Assembly: GCA_051155755.1 (NCBI GenBank)
Contig: DAXETY010000105.1
Span: forward strand, 1 to 37,103
DNA: 37,103 nt
DNA from: DAXETY01 sp051155755
GTDB lineage: Bacteria; Desulfobacterota; Desulfobacteria; Desulfobacterales; SG8-13
Direction: 5' to 3'
Shown here: positions 1 through 8,314 of the stretch, in pieces
Layout: every line of letters begins with the position of its first letter
Numbering within the stretch: the stretch's first letter is position 1
Notes under the pieces: generated by a model
Told to the model about the DNA's origin: nothing
Seen by the model: only the letters and a program-made list of their open reading frames with translations
Database searches by the model: none
Program-made: the position numbers and the translations under genes

Positions 1-330
1 GGCGGCGAATCGACCACGCCGAACTTCTCGATCGAAGTGATCGTTCGCCAGGCCGGGCTGGAGATCGCCAACGGGTCGACCGTGGAAGCTGCGATTCCCA
101 AAAAAAACGGTGAATACGACATGGAAATGCTATCCGAAATGCTCATGCGCCTCAAGGCCCAGTTCCCGGATAAAGAAGACGCCACGGTCCTGATGGAACC
201 GGATATCGAATACGATTATCTGATTCAGGTCATGGATGCGGTGCGCGCGGCTGAAATCCGGGAGCAAGACAGCGAAGAAATCCGCAAGATGATTCTTTTT
301 CCCGATATATCCATAGGAGACGCGCCATGA
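1..330 (+). CDS. ExbD/TolR family biopolymer transport protein, 5' truncated by window edge
   Basis: The frame is open from base 1, so the gene begins upstream of the window; the GTG at 37 is internal. About 109 residues remain. They match the periplasmic domain of ExbD/TolR, including a VEAAIPKKNGEYD-type segment and the C-terminal pattern DIEYDYLIQVMDAVR. The N-terminal transmembrane helix with its conserved Asp lies outside the window. Members of the family partner with ExbB/TolQ-type channels to couple proton flow to a TonB- or TolA-like protein. The stop overlaps the start of the next exbD-like gene by four bases (ATGA at 327), which implies translational coupling in one operon. The family assignment is supported by the following genes; the substrate or process served is unknown. 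Confidence 0.75.
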   Translation, partial: GGESTTPNFSIEVIVRQAGLEIANGSTVEAAIPKKNGEYDMEMLSEMLMRLKAQFPDKEDATVLMEPDIEYDYLIQVMDAVRAAEIREQDSEEIRKMILFPDISIGDAP

Positions 331-821
331 GAAACAGCAGACGCATGCGACGGATGGGCCGCAACAAGAAAAAGGTCATCGGATTGAACCTGACGTCCCT
401 GATGGATGTCTTTACCATTCTGGTGTTTTTTCTGTTGTTCCACTCTTCCGGCAGCGAAGTCGTGGAAGCGCCCAAGCAGATCAAACTGCCCGATTCGGTG
501 GTCGAGACCAAGCCGCGGGAAACCGTGGTGATCATGGTCAGCCCCGAGATGGTGGTCGTGCAAGGTAAAGGGGTGGTCCGCACCGCCGAACTGCTCGACG
601 CCGATGGCGATACGGTGGATGAAATCACCGCCCGACTCGAGCAGCTCGAGCGCAATATCATCGGCATCAGCACCAAGGCGGTGGTCGCCAGCAAGGAGGT
701 CACCATCCTGGCCGACAGGACCATACCGTTTCGAGCGCTGAAGAAAATCATGTCAACCTGCACGGGTTCTGGATACGGCCGGATTTCCCTGGCCGTGATT
801 CAGAAGTCCGCCCAAAGTTAG
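327..821 (+). CDS. ExbD/TolR family biopolymer transport protein
   Basis: A 164-aa protein with the ExbD/TolR plan: a short basic cytoplasmic N-terminus (RRMRRMGRNKKK), one transmembrane helix at about residues 21-39 (LTSLMDVFTILVFFLLF) and a periplasmic domain. Asp27 in the helix sits where ExbD/TolR proteins keep their proton-carrying Asp. The ATG at 327 has an AGGAGA ribosome binding site 6 nt upstream and overlaps the previous stop. This is the second of two tandem exbD-like genes; such pairs are common beside AgmX/TonB-like genes and may form heteromeric complexes with the channel protein at 2397. The periplasmic half diverges from its neighbour, so the two copies are probably not interchangeable (inference). 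Confidence 0.88.
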   Translation: MRNSRRMRRMGRNKKKVIGLNLTSLMDVFTILVFFLLFHSSGSEVVEAPKQIKLPDSVVETKPRETVVIMVSPEMVVVQGKGVVRTAELLDADGDTVDEITARLEQLERNIIGISTKAVVASKEVTILADRTIPFRALKKIMSTCTGSGYGRISLAVIQKSAQS

Positions 822-831
822 TGGAAATGCC

Positions 832-2319
832 GTGGATACTTCCTTGTTAGCCCAGGAGTTGGCGCCTTTGAACGCGCAGATCGAGCAAATCCGGCGACAG
901 CGGGAGGGGCTCGAAGATGAGCTGCGCGGTGTCAAGGCAGAGTTGGAAAAGTTTTCCGCCGCCCGTCAGCGCTTTGAAGCCCTGCAGGATGTCTGCAATG
1001 CGCTCGAGCGTCTCGATGAACTGAAGGCGGAGTCCCTTTTTTGGAAAGGCATGCCTGAAGGCACCGATGCCGCCGGGCACCTGGAGCGGGTCCGCAGCCG
1101 GGTGGCCCGCTTCGAGGAGCGCATCCGCGGAATCGTCGAAAAACAAAACGCGCTTCAGGCGCAGATCGACCAGCACGACCAGGAGCTGGCCTTCCTGTAC
1201 GAAGAGGTGCGGGACGCCTATGAACGCGAGGAACGGCGCCAGGAAGAGTTCGTCATCGAGCGGGAAATTTCATCCGTACCTTTCCGCAAGATGATCATGC
1301 CCTGGTCCAAGGAGGATGAAAGCGAGCAGCGTTTTCGTCGCGCCGTTCTGGTGGCGATGCTCATCTGCGTGATCTTCGGCTCCTTGATCCCCATGATCAC
1401 CGTACCGACCCCGGATCCCATGGTCGAAGTGGTCGAAATCCCGGAACGGCTGGCCAAGCTGGTGAAAAAGGAACCGCCCAAGCCGGCGCCTCCGCCGAAA
1501 CCGGTGCAAAAAGAGACCGAAGAAGCCGCCGACAAACTCAAGGACGAGGCCAAACCGAAAACCGAAAAAGCCAAACCCGACCAGCCGCCGGAGGAGCCCG
1601 GCAAGCCGAAGCAAACCCAGGTGGCCAAGGACGGGGGTGGCGGAGATAAAGCCGCCGCCCGCAAGAAAGCCGAACGCGTCGGCGTGCTGGCATTCAAAAA
1701 CGCTTTCAAAGACTTGATGGAGGAAACGCCGGTGGCCAAGCTCGGTACCGAGGCCCGCCTGAACAAAGAAAGTCCGCGGGTGGCCGGACAGGCAGTGGTC
1801 CAGCGCTCGCTGGTGGCCATGCAGGCTCAGGGCGGCTCCAGCGGCGGCATCGGCAACGCCGGCGTCAGTCGCAATATCGGCAACGGCAATGCCGATCGGC
1901 TCGGCGGTGGCGGCATCGGAAGAGGCGGCGGCGGCGGTGGCGACGGTGTGGGCTTTGCACGCGTCGAAAGCAATATTGCCGGCGCGGAGGAATCTTCACG
2001 GCCGCTCAGTGATGGACCGGGCCCCGGCCGGACCGATGAAGAAATCCAGATCGTGTTCGATCGCTACAAGGCGACCCTGTATCGGATCTACAACCGGGAA
2101 TTGCGCAAAGATCCGACCCTGCGCGGCAAGATTCTGTTGCGCATCAGCATCGAAACCAACGGTGCGGTCTCGCTTTGCAAAGTGGAATCTTCCGACCTGG
2201 GCTCCCCGGAGCTGGTCGCCAAGATCGTCGAACGCATCAAACGGTTTAACTTTGGTCCCAAGGAAGATGTGCCGAAAATCACCATCTTGTACCCGATCGA
2301 CTTCCTGCCGGCCGCCTAG
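832..2319 (+). CDS. Single-pass membrane protein with cytoplasmic coiled coil and AgmX/PglI (TonB-like) C-terminal domain
   Basis: A 495-aa protein starting at GTG 832, ten nt after the previous stop, with only a weak GTGGAA ribosome site. Residues about 5-150 are Glu/Arg/Gln-rich and predicted coiled coil. A single hydrophobic segment follows at about 170-190 (AVLVAMLICVIFGSLIPM). Next come a Pro/Lys/Glu-rich stretch (about 205-265) typical of TonB/TolA periplasmic spacers, and a Gly-rich low-complexity stretch (about 330-375). The C-terminus from about 405 (DRYKATLYRIYNRELRK through ILYPIDF) fits the AgmX/PglI C-terminal domain, a TonB-like fold found in myxobacterial motility and related envelope proteins. 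It should be the energy-transducing partner of the flanking ExbD and ExbB proteins. The long cytoplasmic coiled coil before the membrane anchor is unusual for TonB/TolA. Confidence 0.8.
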   Translation: MDTSLLAQELAPLNAQIEQIRRQREGLEDELRGVKAELEKFSAARQRFEALQDVCNALERLDELKAESLFWKGMPEGTDAAGHLERVRSRVARFEERIRGIVEKQNALQAQIDQHDQELAFLYEEVRDAYEREERRQEEFVIEREISSVPFRKMIMPWSKEDESEQRFRRAVLVAMLICVIFGSLIPMITVPTPDPMVEVVEIPERLAKLVKKEPPKPAPPPKPVQKETEEAADKLKDEAKPKTEKAKPDQPPEEPGKPKQTQVAKDGGGGDKAAARKKAERVGVLAFKNAFKDLMEETPVAKLGTEARLNKESPRVAGQAVVQRSLVAMQAQGGSSGGIGNAGVSRNIGNGNADRLGGGGIGRGGGGGGDGVGFARVESNIAGAEESSRPLSDGPGPGRTDEEIQIVFDRYKATLYRIYNRELRKDPTLRGKILLRISIETNGAVSLCKVESSDLGSPELVAKIVERIKRFNFGPKEDVPKITILYPIDFLPAA

Positions 2320-2320
2320 C

Positions 2321-2341
2321 AACCACTGCCGGCAGGTGGTT
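2321..2341 (+). repeat. Intercistronic inverted repeat before the exbB-like gene
   Basis: AACCACTGCC is followed directly by GGCAGGTGGTT. The arms are complementary except for one bulged base. It begins just after the stop of the AgmX-like gene and has no T-run, so it is more likely an mRNA stem or processing site than an intrinsic terminator (inference). Confidence 0.4.
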
Positions 2342-2396
2342 TCAATGTCAAAAGGATCGATTTGAACGATTATCGTAAGATTTTGGGAGGAATGTG

Positions 2397-3116
2397 ATGG
2401 AAATGTATTCCCTGGCGTCCGTCTTGGCCTTTTTCCAAAAAGGTGGGCTGTTCATGTACCCCATTCTGTTCGTTTTTCTGGCCGGAATGGCCATTGCGAT
2501 CGAGCGCTGGATTCAGCTGACGCGCATCCGGGGTTTGAACCGTAAGATGTGGAATGTCCTCTATCCGCTGCTCTCGAGCGGGGAATTGGAAGAAGCCCAG
2601 GAAGTCATCGACAAGGACAACTCCACCATATCGCAGATGCTGGGCATGGGGCTGGCGCGCAAAGGCACCGTCCGGCGGCGTGAAGACATCGAAATCGCCA
2701 TGGAAGAAAGCATGATGGAGATTATACCGCAGCTGGAAAAGCGCACCCCCTACGTGGCGCTGCTGTCGAATATCGCCACGCTGCTGGGACTGCTGGGCAC
2801 CATCATGGGTCTGATCGAAGCCTTTACCGCAGTGGCCAATGCCAATCCGGCCGAAAAGGCCGACCTGCTGTCGGCCAGCATCTCGGTGGCCATGAACACC
2901 ACCGCCTTCGGTTTGATGTCGGCCATCCCGCTGCTGCTGTTCCATGCCAAACTGAGTTCCACCACCGGCCAGATCATCGACAGCCTGGAGATGGCATCGG
3001 TCAAAGCGCTGAACAGCATCTCCAATTTCGGCCGGTATCAGCCCGAGACGAAAATCGAGGCCGCGGAGGAAAACCGGCAGGACTTCGTCCAAGCACCGGA
3101 ACCGGCCGCCGGGTGA
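2397..3116 (+). CDS. MotA/TolQ/ExbB proton channel family protein
   Basis: About 239 aa. The ATG at 2397 is preferred over the in-frame GTG at 2394 because GGGAGG at 2385-2390 lies 6 nt upstream of the ATG and only 3 nt upstream of the GTG. The protein shows the ExbB/TolQ three-helix plan: TM1 near the N-terminus (MYPILFVFLAGMAIAIE), a long cytoplasmic region, TM2 with the family signature LLGLLGTIMGLIEAF, and TM3 (MNTTAFGLMSAIPLLLF). It would form the inner-membrane channel that uses proton flow with the two ExbD proteins to drive the AgmX-like protein. Ending the operon with the channel gene is unlike the usual exbB-exbD or tolQ-tolR-tolA orders. The hydrophilic tail (about 25 residues) is not conserved. 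Confidence 0.9.
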   Translation: MEMYSLASVLAFFQKGGLFMYPILFVFLAGMAIAIERWIQLTRIRGLNRKMWNVLYPLLSSGELEEAQEVIDKDNSTISQMLGMGLARKGTVRRREDIEIAMEESMMEIIPQLEKRTPYVALLSNIATLLGLLGTIMGLIEAFTAVANANPAEKADLLSASISVAMNTTAFGLMSAIPLLLFHAKLSSTTGQIIDSLEMASVKALNSISNFGRYQPETKIEAAEENRQDFVQAPEPAAG

Positions 3117-3173
3117 TCGGCCGGCATCGAATTCACATCGGAATTTGATATCAATTCGTTTTAAAGGTGTCAG

Positions 3174-3202
3174 TTGACAATAAGAATCGTATTGCCTACT
3201 AA
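3174..3202 (+). promoter_or_regulatory. Putative sigma70-type promoter for trkA
   Basis: TTGACA at 3174-3179 and TACTAA at 3197-3202 are separated by exactly 17 nt. The -35 is perfect and the -10 is weak. The predicted transcription start is near 3209, which excludes the in-frame TTG at 3203 as the trkA start and favours ATG 3251 or 3263. Confidence 0.45.
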
Positions 3203-3250
3203 TTGACGAATTTTTCTCCGGTTGCGGCGGCACCGCATAAACGAAGATGG

Positions 3251-4669
3251 ATGTTTTGCGTCATGGGTCTGAAAAAATCGGCAGAATCCACCAACATTCT
3301 GATCCTGGGGCTGGGCGGCATCGGGTTTTACCTGGCCAAACGGCTGGTCCACGAGGGCTATGCCATCACGGCCATCGAATCCGAGGCCGATTTGATTCGC
3401 CAGGCCGACGGCACGCTGGACGCCCGGCTGATCCAGGGTAACGCCATGAGCATCCAATGCTGGCGCGAAGCGCGGGCGGAAAAGATGGATTACCTCATCG
3501 CCGTTACCGATAACGACGCCGTTAACATGATGGCTTCCCTGATTGCCGACCGCTTCGGCATCCCCCGTAAAATCGCCCGGGTCCGTTCGCTGGAATTCGG
3601 AGGGGAAGGCTCGATCCTCGGCACCCGGGATCTGAAAATCGACCTGATCATCCACCCGGAGGAGCTGGCCGCCCAGGAGATCGTGCGGCTGATCAAACTG
3701 CGGGCCGGCAACGATATTATCGATGTGGCCGAGGGGCAGATTCAGGTGATGGCCACCCGCATTCACGAAGCCTCGCCCCTGGCCTATCGAAAATTAAAGG
3801 AAATCTCCCACGAGCATCGGGAATTTCCATTTCGGATCGTTGCCGTGGCCCGCGGGATTACCACCATTATTCCCGGCGGGGAGCATGAACTGTTGCCCCA
3901 GGACCAGGCCTTTTTTATGGCGGCCGGAGACAATTTGCCCAAACTCATGGAAATGACCGGGGTTGAACAGCAGAAGCGCCACCGGGTGATGATTCTGGGC
4001 GGCGGCCTGGTGGGTCGCCGCCTGGCCGAGCTGCTGGACAAATCCTTCGAGGTGCGGTTGATCGAAAAGAATGAAAAATACGCCCAGGAGCTGTCCCACG
4101 CATTGGAACACACCGAAGTGCTGGTTGGCGACGGATCGGATTCGAACGTGCTGCTGTCCGCCGGCCTGCTGGACATGGACACCTTTATCACCGCCACCGG
4201 GGAAAACGAAGCCAACATCATGAGCTGCGTGCTGGCCAAGCACATCATGAACACCCAGAACAATCATTCCCAGGGCAAACAACGCAAGTGCATCGCGCTG
4301 GTCAACAAAGAGGACTATTTGGTGCTGGCGGCGACGATGGGGTCGGATATCGCCCTGAACAAAAAAATCCTGGCCGGCAACGAAATTTTGAAATTCATCC
4401 GGCGGGGGGAATTGCTTTCTGTGGCACATCTTCACGGGTTCGAAGCCGAAGTGGTCGAGCTGGTTGCCGCGCCCAAATCCCCGATCACCCGCAAGCCGCT
4501 GTCCAAACTGGACCCGATCTATTACGGCAAGATCATGATCGGTGCGATTTACCGCGACGGCGCCTGGCAGGTCGCCGTGGGCGACACCCAGATCCGCAGC
4601 GACGAACGCGTCATCGTGGTCTGCATTTCGACCAATCTCAAGGACGTACAAAAACTCTTCTTAGCTTAG
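3251..4669 (+). CDS. trkA: Trk system potassium uptake regulatory protein TrkA
   Basis: About 472 aa from ATG 3251, close to the usual TrkA length near 460. The frame stays open upstream to a TTG at 3203, but that codon falls on the promoter -10; ATG 3263 is the other candidate start. TrkA is a peripheral inner-membrane protein that binds NAD(H) and ATP and gates the TrkH channel. It has two tandem RCK modules. The first carries a Rossmann motif at about residues 20-25 (GLGGIG) followed by an acidic AIESE strand end; the second begins near residue 247 with ILGGGLVGRRLAEL. TrkA-C-like segments follow each. Its partner trkH lies downstream on the opposite strand, with only 3 bp between the two stops, instead of in the same operon. 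Confidence 0.92.
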   Translation: MFCVMGLKKSAESTNILILGLGGIGFYLAKRLVHEGYAITAIESEADLIRQADGTLDARLIQGNAMSIQCWREARAEKMDYLIAVTDNDAVNMMASLIADRFGIPRKIARVRSLEFGGEGSILGTRDLKIDLIIHPEELAAQEIVRLIKLRAGNDIIDVAEGQIQVMATRIHEASPLAYRKLKEISHEHREFPFRIVAVARGITTIIPGGEHELLPQDQAFFMAAGDNLPKLMEMTGVEQQKRHRVMILGGGLVGRRLAELLDKSFEVRLIEKNEKYAQELSHALEHTEVLVGDGSDSNVLLSAGLLDMDTFITATGENEANIMSCVLAKHIMNTQNNHSQGKQRKCIALVNKEDYLVLAATMGSDIALNKKILAGNEILKFIRRGELLSVAHLHGFEAEVVELVAAPKSPITRKPLSKLDPIYYGKIMIGAIYRDGAWQVAVGDTQIRSDERVIVVCISTNLKDVQKLFLA

Positions 4670-4672
4670 CGT

Positions 4673-6130
4673 CTATTTTCTCCAGAAAGAGGGGTAAAAT
4701 ACGACGAGGGCCGAAAACATCTCCAGGCGGCCGACGAGCATGTTCCAGGACAGAAACCACTTGCCCACGTCTGAAATGTGGGCGTAGTTTTCAGAGGGTC
4801 CCACCGCACCGAATCCCGGGCCGATGTTCATCAGGGTGGCGATGATCGAACTCATGGCGGTGACATAGTCCATGTTGTCCACCAGGACCATGAAGCAGGC
4901 CCCGGCCAGGATCAGGAAAATGTTGACGATAAAATAAAACACCGCCAGATCGATGATCTGGGGTTCGACCGGGCGACGGTTCAGCCGGACGGAGACCACC
5001 GCCATGGGCTTGAAAAAAATGCGCTTGATGGTGGCCAGACCGTATTTCCAGATAATCACGTAGTGGACGACCTTGATACCGCTGGTGGTCGATCCGGCAC
5101 AGGCGCCGATGAAGCACACCGCGTAGAGAAACATCTGGGCGGCCTGCGGCCATTTCTCGTAATCTGCGGTGGTAAACCCGGTGGTGGTCAGCAGGGAGGT
5201 GACCTGGAAGGTCGCGTACCGCAACGAGTCCATGAAGCTGCCGTAGGTGTTCGCCCGATACAAAATCCACGTCACCATGCCGCAGAAAAACAGCAGAAAA
5301 CCGAGGTACCAGCGCAGTTCGGTGTTGATTTTCAATACATGCCAGTTTCCCTGCAGCAGGAAAAAAAACAGCATGAACGTCATGCCGCCCAGGAACATGA
5401 ACAGGATGATGATCCAGTCGAAATAGGCATTGCCGTAGTGGCCGATACTGGCGTTCCAGGGAGAATAACCGGATGTGGACACGGTCCCGAAGGAATGGCA
5501 CAGGGCATCGAACAGGGTCATCCCGCCCAGGCAGAGCAGAAGGGTTTCCAGAACATTCAAGGCCATATAGATCCCCCACAGCCAGATCATCGTATCGCGG
5601 TTGCGGGGGATAAAACGCTCTTTGGTGATTACCTGGCCGGGGCTGGATTCGGCCCGAAACAGCCGAAGGCCGCCCATGCCTTGCGGTAGAAAGATCACTG
5701 TCAGGGTCAAAAATCCCATGCCGCCCAGCAGGTGGGTCTGGCTGCGCCAGAACAGCAGACCGTGCGGTACCACTTCGATGTCCGTGAGGATGGTCGCACC
5801 GCTGGTGGTGTAGCCGGACATCATTTCGAAAAACGCGTTGGTAAAGGAGGGGATCGACCCGTGAATGATAAATGGGAGCGCGGAAACCGCGGAGATCAAT
5901 ATCCAGCCGAATACCGCGATGAAATAACCGTCGCGGATGTCCAGCTGGTGGTTTTTCCGAAACAGCCACCAGGTCGGCAGACCCAAAAGGATGATGACGA
6001 CAGCGGAGACCGCCAGGGCATACAGATCATCTTCCCGGTAATACAGGGAGCAGATCAACGGCAGCGCCATGGAACTGCCGGTAACGAGCAACAGTTTGCC
6101 GAGGACATTGGCAATGGAGGCGAAATTCAT
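4673..6130 (-). CDS. trkH: Trk-type potassium transporter, membrane subunit TrkH
   Basis: A 485-aa polytopic inner-membrane protein of normal TrkH length, with about ten hydrophobic segments. The four pore loops of the TrkH/KtrB superfamily can be seen as Gly-centred filters: TTSGATIL, FGTVSTSGYSP, TTTGFTTADY and NIGPGFGAVGP. A GSTTSGIK motif lies between the third and fourth repeats. It forms the K+ pathway gated by TrkA, whose gene converges on it from the left with a 3-bp gap, so the two mRNAs probably overlap at their 3' ends. The start ATG is at 6128-6130. The gene follows the aldehyde:ferredoxin oxidoreductase gene on the same strand by 93 bp, a gap containing a long-range inverted repeat. 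Confidence 0.93.
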   Translation of the reverse strand: MNFASIANVLGKLLLVTGSSMALPLICSLYYREDDLYALAVSAVVIILLGLPTWWLFRKNHQLDIRDGYFIAVFGWILISAVSALPFIIHGSIPSFTNAFFEMMSGYTTSGATILTDIEVVPHGLLFWRSQTHLLGGMGFLTLTVIFLPQGMGGLRLFRAESSPGQVITKERFIPRNRDTMIWLWGIYMALNVLETLLLCLGGMTLFDALCHSFGTVSTSGYSPWNASIGHYGNAYFDWIIILFMFLGGMTFMLFFFLLQGNWHVLKINTELRWYLGFLLFFCGMVTWILYRANTYGSFMDSLRYATFQVTSLLTTTGFTTADYEKWPQAAQMFLYAVCFIGACAGSTTSGIKVVHYVIIWKYGLATIKRIFFKPMAVVSVRLNRRPVEPQIIDLAVFYFIVNIFLILAGACFMVLVDNMDYVTAMSSIIATLMNIGPGFGAVGPSENYAHISDVGKWFLSWNMLVGRLEMFSALVVFYPSFWRK

Positions 6131-6155
6131 TTGAATTCCAGATGCAGCGGTAAAG

Positions 6156-6223
6156 AGTCGGTCCGATCGAATGCTCCATAGCCTGGAATCGCCAATGGTT
6201 CAACCCTGAGGTTCGGACCGACT
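6156..6223. repeat. Perfect 11-bp inverted repeat spanning the AOR-trkH gap
   Basis: AGTCGGTCCGA at 6156-6166 is the exact reverse complement of TCGGACCGACT at 6213-6223. The arms are 46 nt apart and the right arm abuts the oxidoreductase stop codon. There is no T-run, so it could be a two-site operator, or a stem in the minus-strand transcript between the two genes. On the minus strand a weak promoter-like pair (TTGAAC, 17 nt, TATGGA) lies between the arms. Confidence 0.5.
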
Positions 6224-8122
6224 TTAGTTATAGCCGGCATCTTTGGTAAACCGACTGGTGGTAAAGGCTTCGAGTTCCAATGCGGCGATTCGGTCCCGTT
6301 GCGGACGCCCCTGTTTATCCCATCCCATCGCCTGGTAGTACTGGTCCAGCATGCGTCTCAGGGCTGCCACGCGTCGACCCTTCGCCAACCCACGGGGCAG
6401 GGCTTCGAATACAAAGCGCCGCGGCAGGGTGTCCATGGGTCCCCGCTCCGGGTCATTCCAATGGCGCCAATTAAACAGTCGCTCGATGCAGAGGATGCGC
6501 TCGCCGACGGCGAGCAGGTCTTCGGGCCTACACTGCCAATCCATAGCGGCATTGACCAGCCGGGCCTCGGCCTGCAAATCGAAGGTGGCCGGTATGCCCA
6601 GGGCGACCACCTTGCAGAGCCCCAGCGCATCGATCACCGCAGAGCAAATACTGCAGCGACGTACGAGGGCGGCTTTACCGGCCGGGTTGAAACGATCGAT
6701 GGTGCGGGGATCGCCGGTGATGTTTTGGGCCCTTTCGGCATCCCATCGATATTCGGCGCTTGGAAAAATGGACGCAAAATCACCGCCACGCTCGGAGACG
6801 GCATAACTCAGGGCCGTGCTCAGGCTGGCCCGGGGATCGTAGGCGCAAAGTTCGAGCCCCTTGCTGTGGAATGCAAATGCCTCGCTGCCCCGGCCGATTT
6901 TTTGCGCCGCTTTGCGGACGCCGTCGGAAAGCAGGGCTCCGAATCCGCGGCGCCGGGCGATCTGCTCCAGCAGTCGATGCTGGGCTTCCGCATCTCCCCA
7001 TTGCAGGGACAGCCCCTGGGTGTCGGTCAGGGAGAGGATCTTTTTTTCAAATAATTCCATGGCAAAAGCCACGGCCGTCCCGGCGCTGATGGTATCCAGG
7101 CCCAACCGGTTGCAAAGCTGGGACAGATGCAGCACCGCGTCGATGTCGGACTGGCCGCACTTGGCGCCCAGGGCGGCGATGGTTTCAAATTCGGGCCGCG
7201 GTCCGCGCTCTCCGGCATATTTTCCCGTCGCAATTCGGGTATCCGCCTTGCAGCGAACCGGACAGCCAAAACAGCCGTGGCGGCGGAGGATGCGTCCCTC
7301 CAGATTCGAACCGCAAATCCGATCGGCCGCATCAAACTCGCTTTGCTGATAATTATGGGCGGAAAGCATGCTCATTTCGTTGCACCACCGGATATAGCCG
7401 GACTGTCCATAAATGCGCAGTGCCTTGAAAAGTTCGGTTTGCCGAATCGGTTTTAGATAATCGGCTCCGGCTTTGGCGGCCCGGCTGTCGGCCGCGGTGG
7501 CCCTCCGTGAAGGGCGAACCACGATCGCCTTGAGGCGTTTGGCCCCCATCACCGCCCCCATGCCGGTGCGACCGGCGGCGCTGTGGGTACCGAGCATGAT
7601 TGCGGACATGGCACAACGGTTTTCGCCGGCGGGACCGATGCTGAGCACCTGCAGGCGGGGATCATCGAGCTCGTCTTTCAGTTGTTTTTCACATTGAACG
7701 GTGTCCAGTCCCCACAGGTGCGCGGCGGACCGGATTTGCACCCGGCCGGGGTCCACTTCGATGTAGACGGGCCGATCGGCGGCGCCGGTGAGGATCAACC
7801 CCTGGATGAAACAGGACCGCAGGGCCGGGCCGAAAAAACCGCCGGCATTGGAGGAGCCCAGGATGCCGGTCAACGGGGAAAGCGCACAGAAATGGATCCG
7901 CGCTGCGGCCGGGGCCGGGGTGCCGGTCAGCAATCCGTTGCATAAGGTCAACACATTGTCTGGACCCAGCGGCTCACAGCCTTCGGTGATGAGGCGGTAG
8001 GAAAGGGCTGCGGCCAGGCCGCGTCCGCCCCAAAATTGAGAGATCAGATGATCCGAAATCGGCCATACCGAGACATTTTGCGAAGACAGATCGATTTGTA
8101 GGATTTTTCCCGTTTCGATCAT
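6224..8122 (-). CDS. Aldehyde:ferredoxin oxidoreductase family protein (tungsten/molybdenum pyranopterin enzyme)
   Basis: 632 aa from the ATG at 8122, chosen because AAGG at 8131-8134 sits 8 nt upstream; an in-frame ATG at 8128 is possible, and the frame stays open to 8170. Enzymes of this family oxidise aldehydes to acids, or reduce acids, with ferredoxin, using a bis-pyranopterin W or Mo cofactor and one [4Fe-4S] cluster in the cytoplasm. The N-terminal domain opens with GKILQIDLSS and a WGGRGLAAAL segment. The cluster ligands are Cys284, Cys287 and Cys291 (CFGCPVRC) and Cys503 in DALGLC, nearly the same spacing as C288/C291/C295/C494 of the Pyrococcus enzyme. No ferredoxin, MoaD-like or cofactor gene is adjacent, so the substrate cannot be inferred. 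Confidence 0.9.
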   Translation of the reverse strand: MIETGKILQIDLSSQNVSVWPISDHLISQFWGGRGLAAALSYRLITEGCEPLGPDNVLTLCNGLLTGTPAPAAARIHFCALSPLTGILGSSNAGGFFGPALRSCFIQGLILTGAADRPVYIEVDPGRVQIRSAAHLWGLDTVQCEKQLKDELDDPRLQVLSIGPAGENRCAMSAIMLGTHSAAGRTGMGAVMGAKRLKAIVVRPSRRATAADSRAAKAGADYLKPIRQTELFKALRIYGQSGYIRWCNEMSMLSAHNYQQSEFDAADRICGSNLEGRILRRHGCFGCPVRCKADTRIATGKYAGERGPRPEFETIAALGAKCGQSDIDAVLHLSQLCNRLGLDTISAGTAVAFAMELFEKKILSLTDTQGLSLQWGDAEAQHRLLEQIARRRGFGALLSDGVRKAAQKIGRGSEAFAFHSKGLELCAYDPRASLSTALSYAVSERGGDFASIFPSAEYRWDAERAQNITGDPRTIDRFNPAGKAALVRRCSICSAVIDALGLCKVVALGIPATFDLQAEARLVNAAMDWQCRPEDLLAVGERILCIERLFNWRHWNDPERGPMDTLPRRFVFEALPRGLAKGRRVAALRRMLDQYYQAMGWDKQGRPQRDRIAALELEAFTTSRFTKDAGYN

Positions 8123-8236
8123 CGCCATTTCCTTCCCGGAGGTGAAATCCCCCTCGATCTGTAGGCCCACTTTCGTGAACGCGGCAGAGGTTGCATTTGA
8201 GTTTGAGCGCTGTGCAGCTTCAACACGAACTGCCGG

Positions 8237-8262
8237 CGCAATCGAAGCGGGACGATTGCGCG
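8237..8262 (-). promoter_or_regulatory. Strong stem-loop in the leader of the oxidoreductase gene
   Basis: GCGCAATCG at 8237-8245 and CGATTGCGC at 8254-8262 are perfect 9-bp complements around an 8-nt loop. It lies in the 192-bp gap between the small ORF (ending at 8315) and the oxidoreductase start. No U-tract follows on the minus strand, so a classical terminator is unlikely. It may be an attenuator, a processing site or part of a larger leader structure. Confidence 0.5.
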
Positions 8263-8314
8263 TGCCCGTGCGTCGTCCGTTGTCTATGGAAATGCGGGCC
8301 GGAAGGGCGGTGCG

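Noticed and set aside
3203..3250. TTG at 3203 as the trkA start
   Set aside because: It overlaps the predicted promoter -10 region (3197-3202), has no ribosome site, and the Rossmann motif position fits a start at 3251 or 3263.
6299..7349. Long frames antisense to the oxidoreductase gene
   Set aside because: The opposite strand encodes a clearly conserved enzyme with its cluster ligands; the antisense frames show no domain and arise from GC-rich codon bias.
8123..8314. Known molybdenum-cofactor riboswitch upstream of the oxidoreductase
   Set aside because: A single 9-bp hairpin is visible, but I could not recognise the conserved architecture of that riboswitch; reported only as an unnamed stem-loop.
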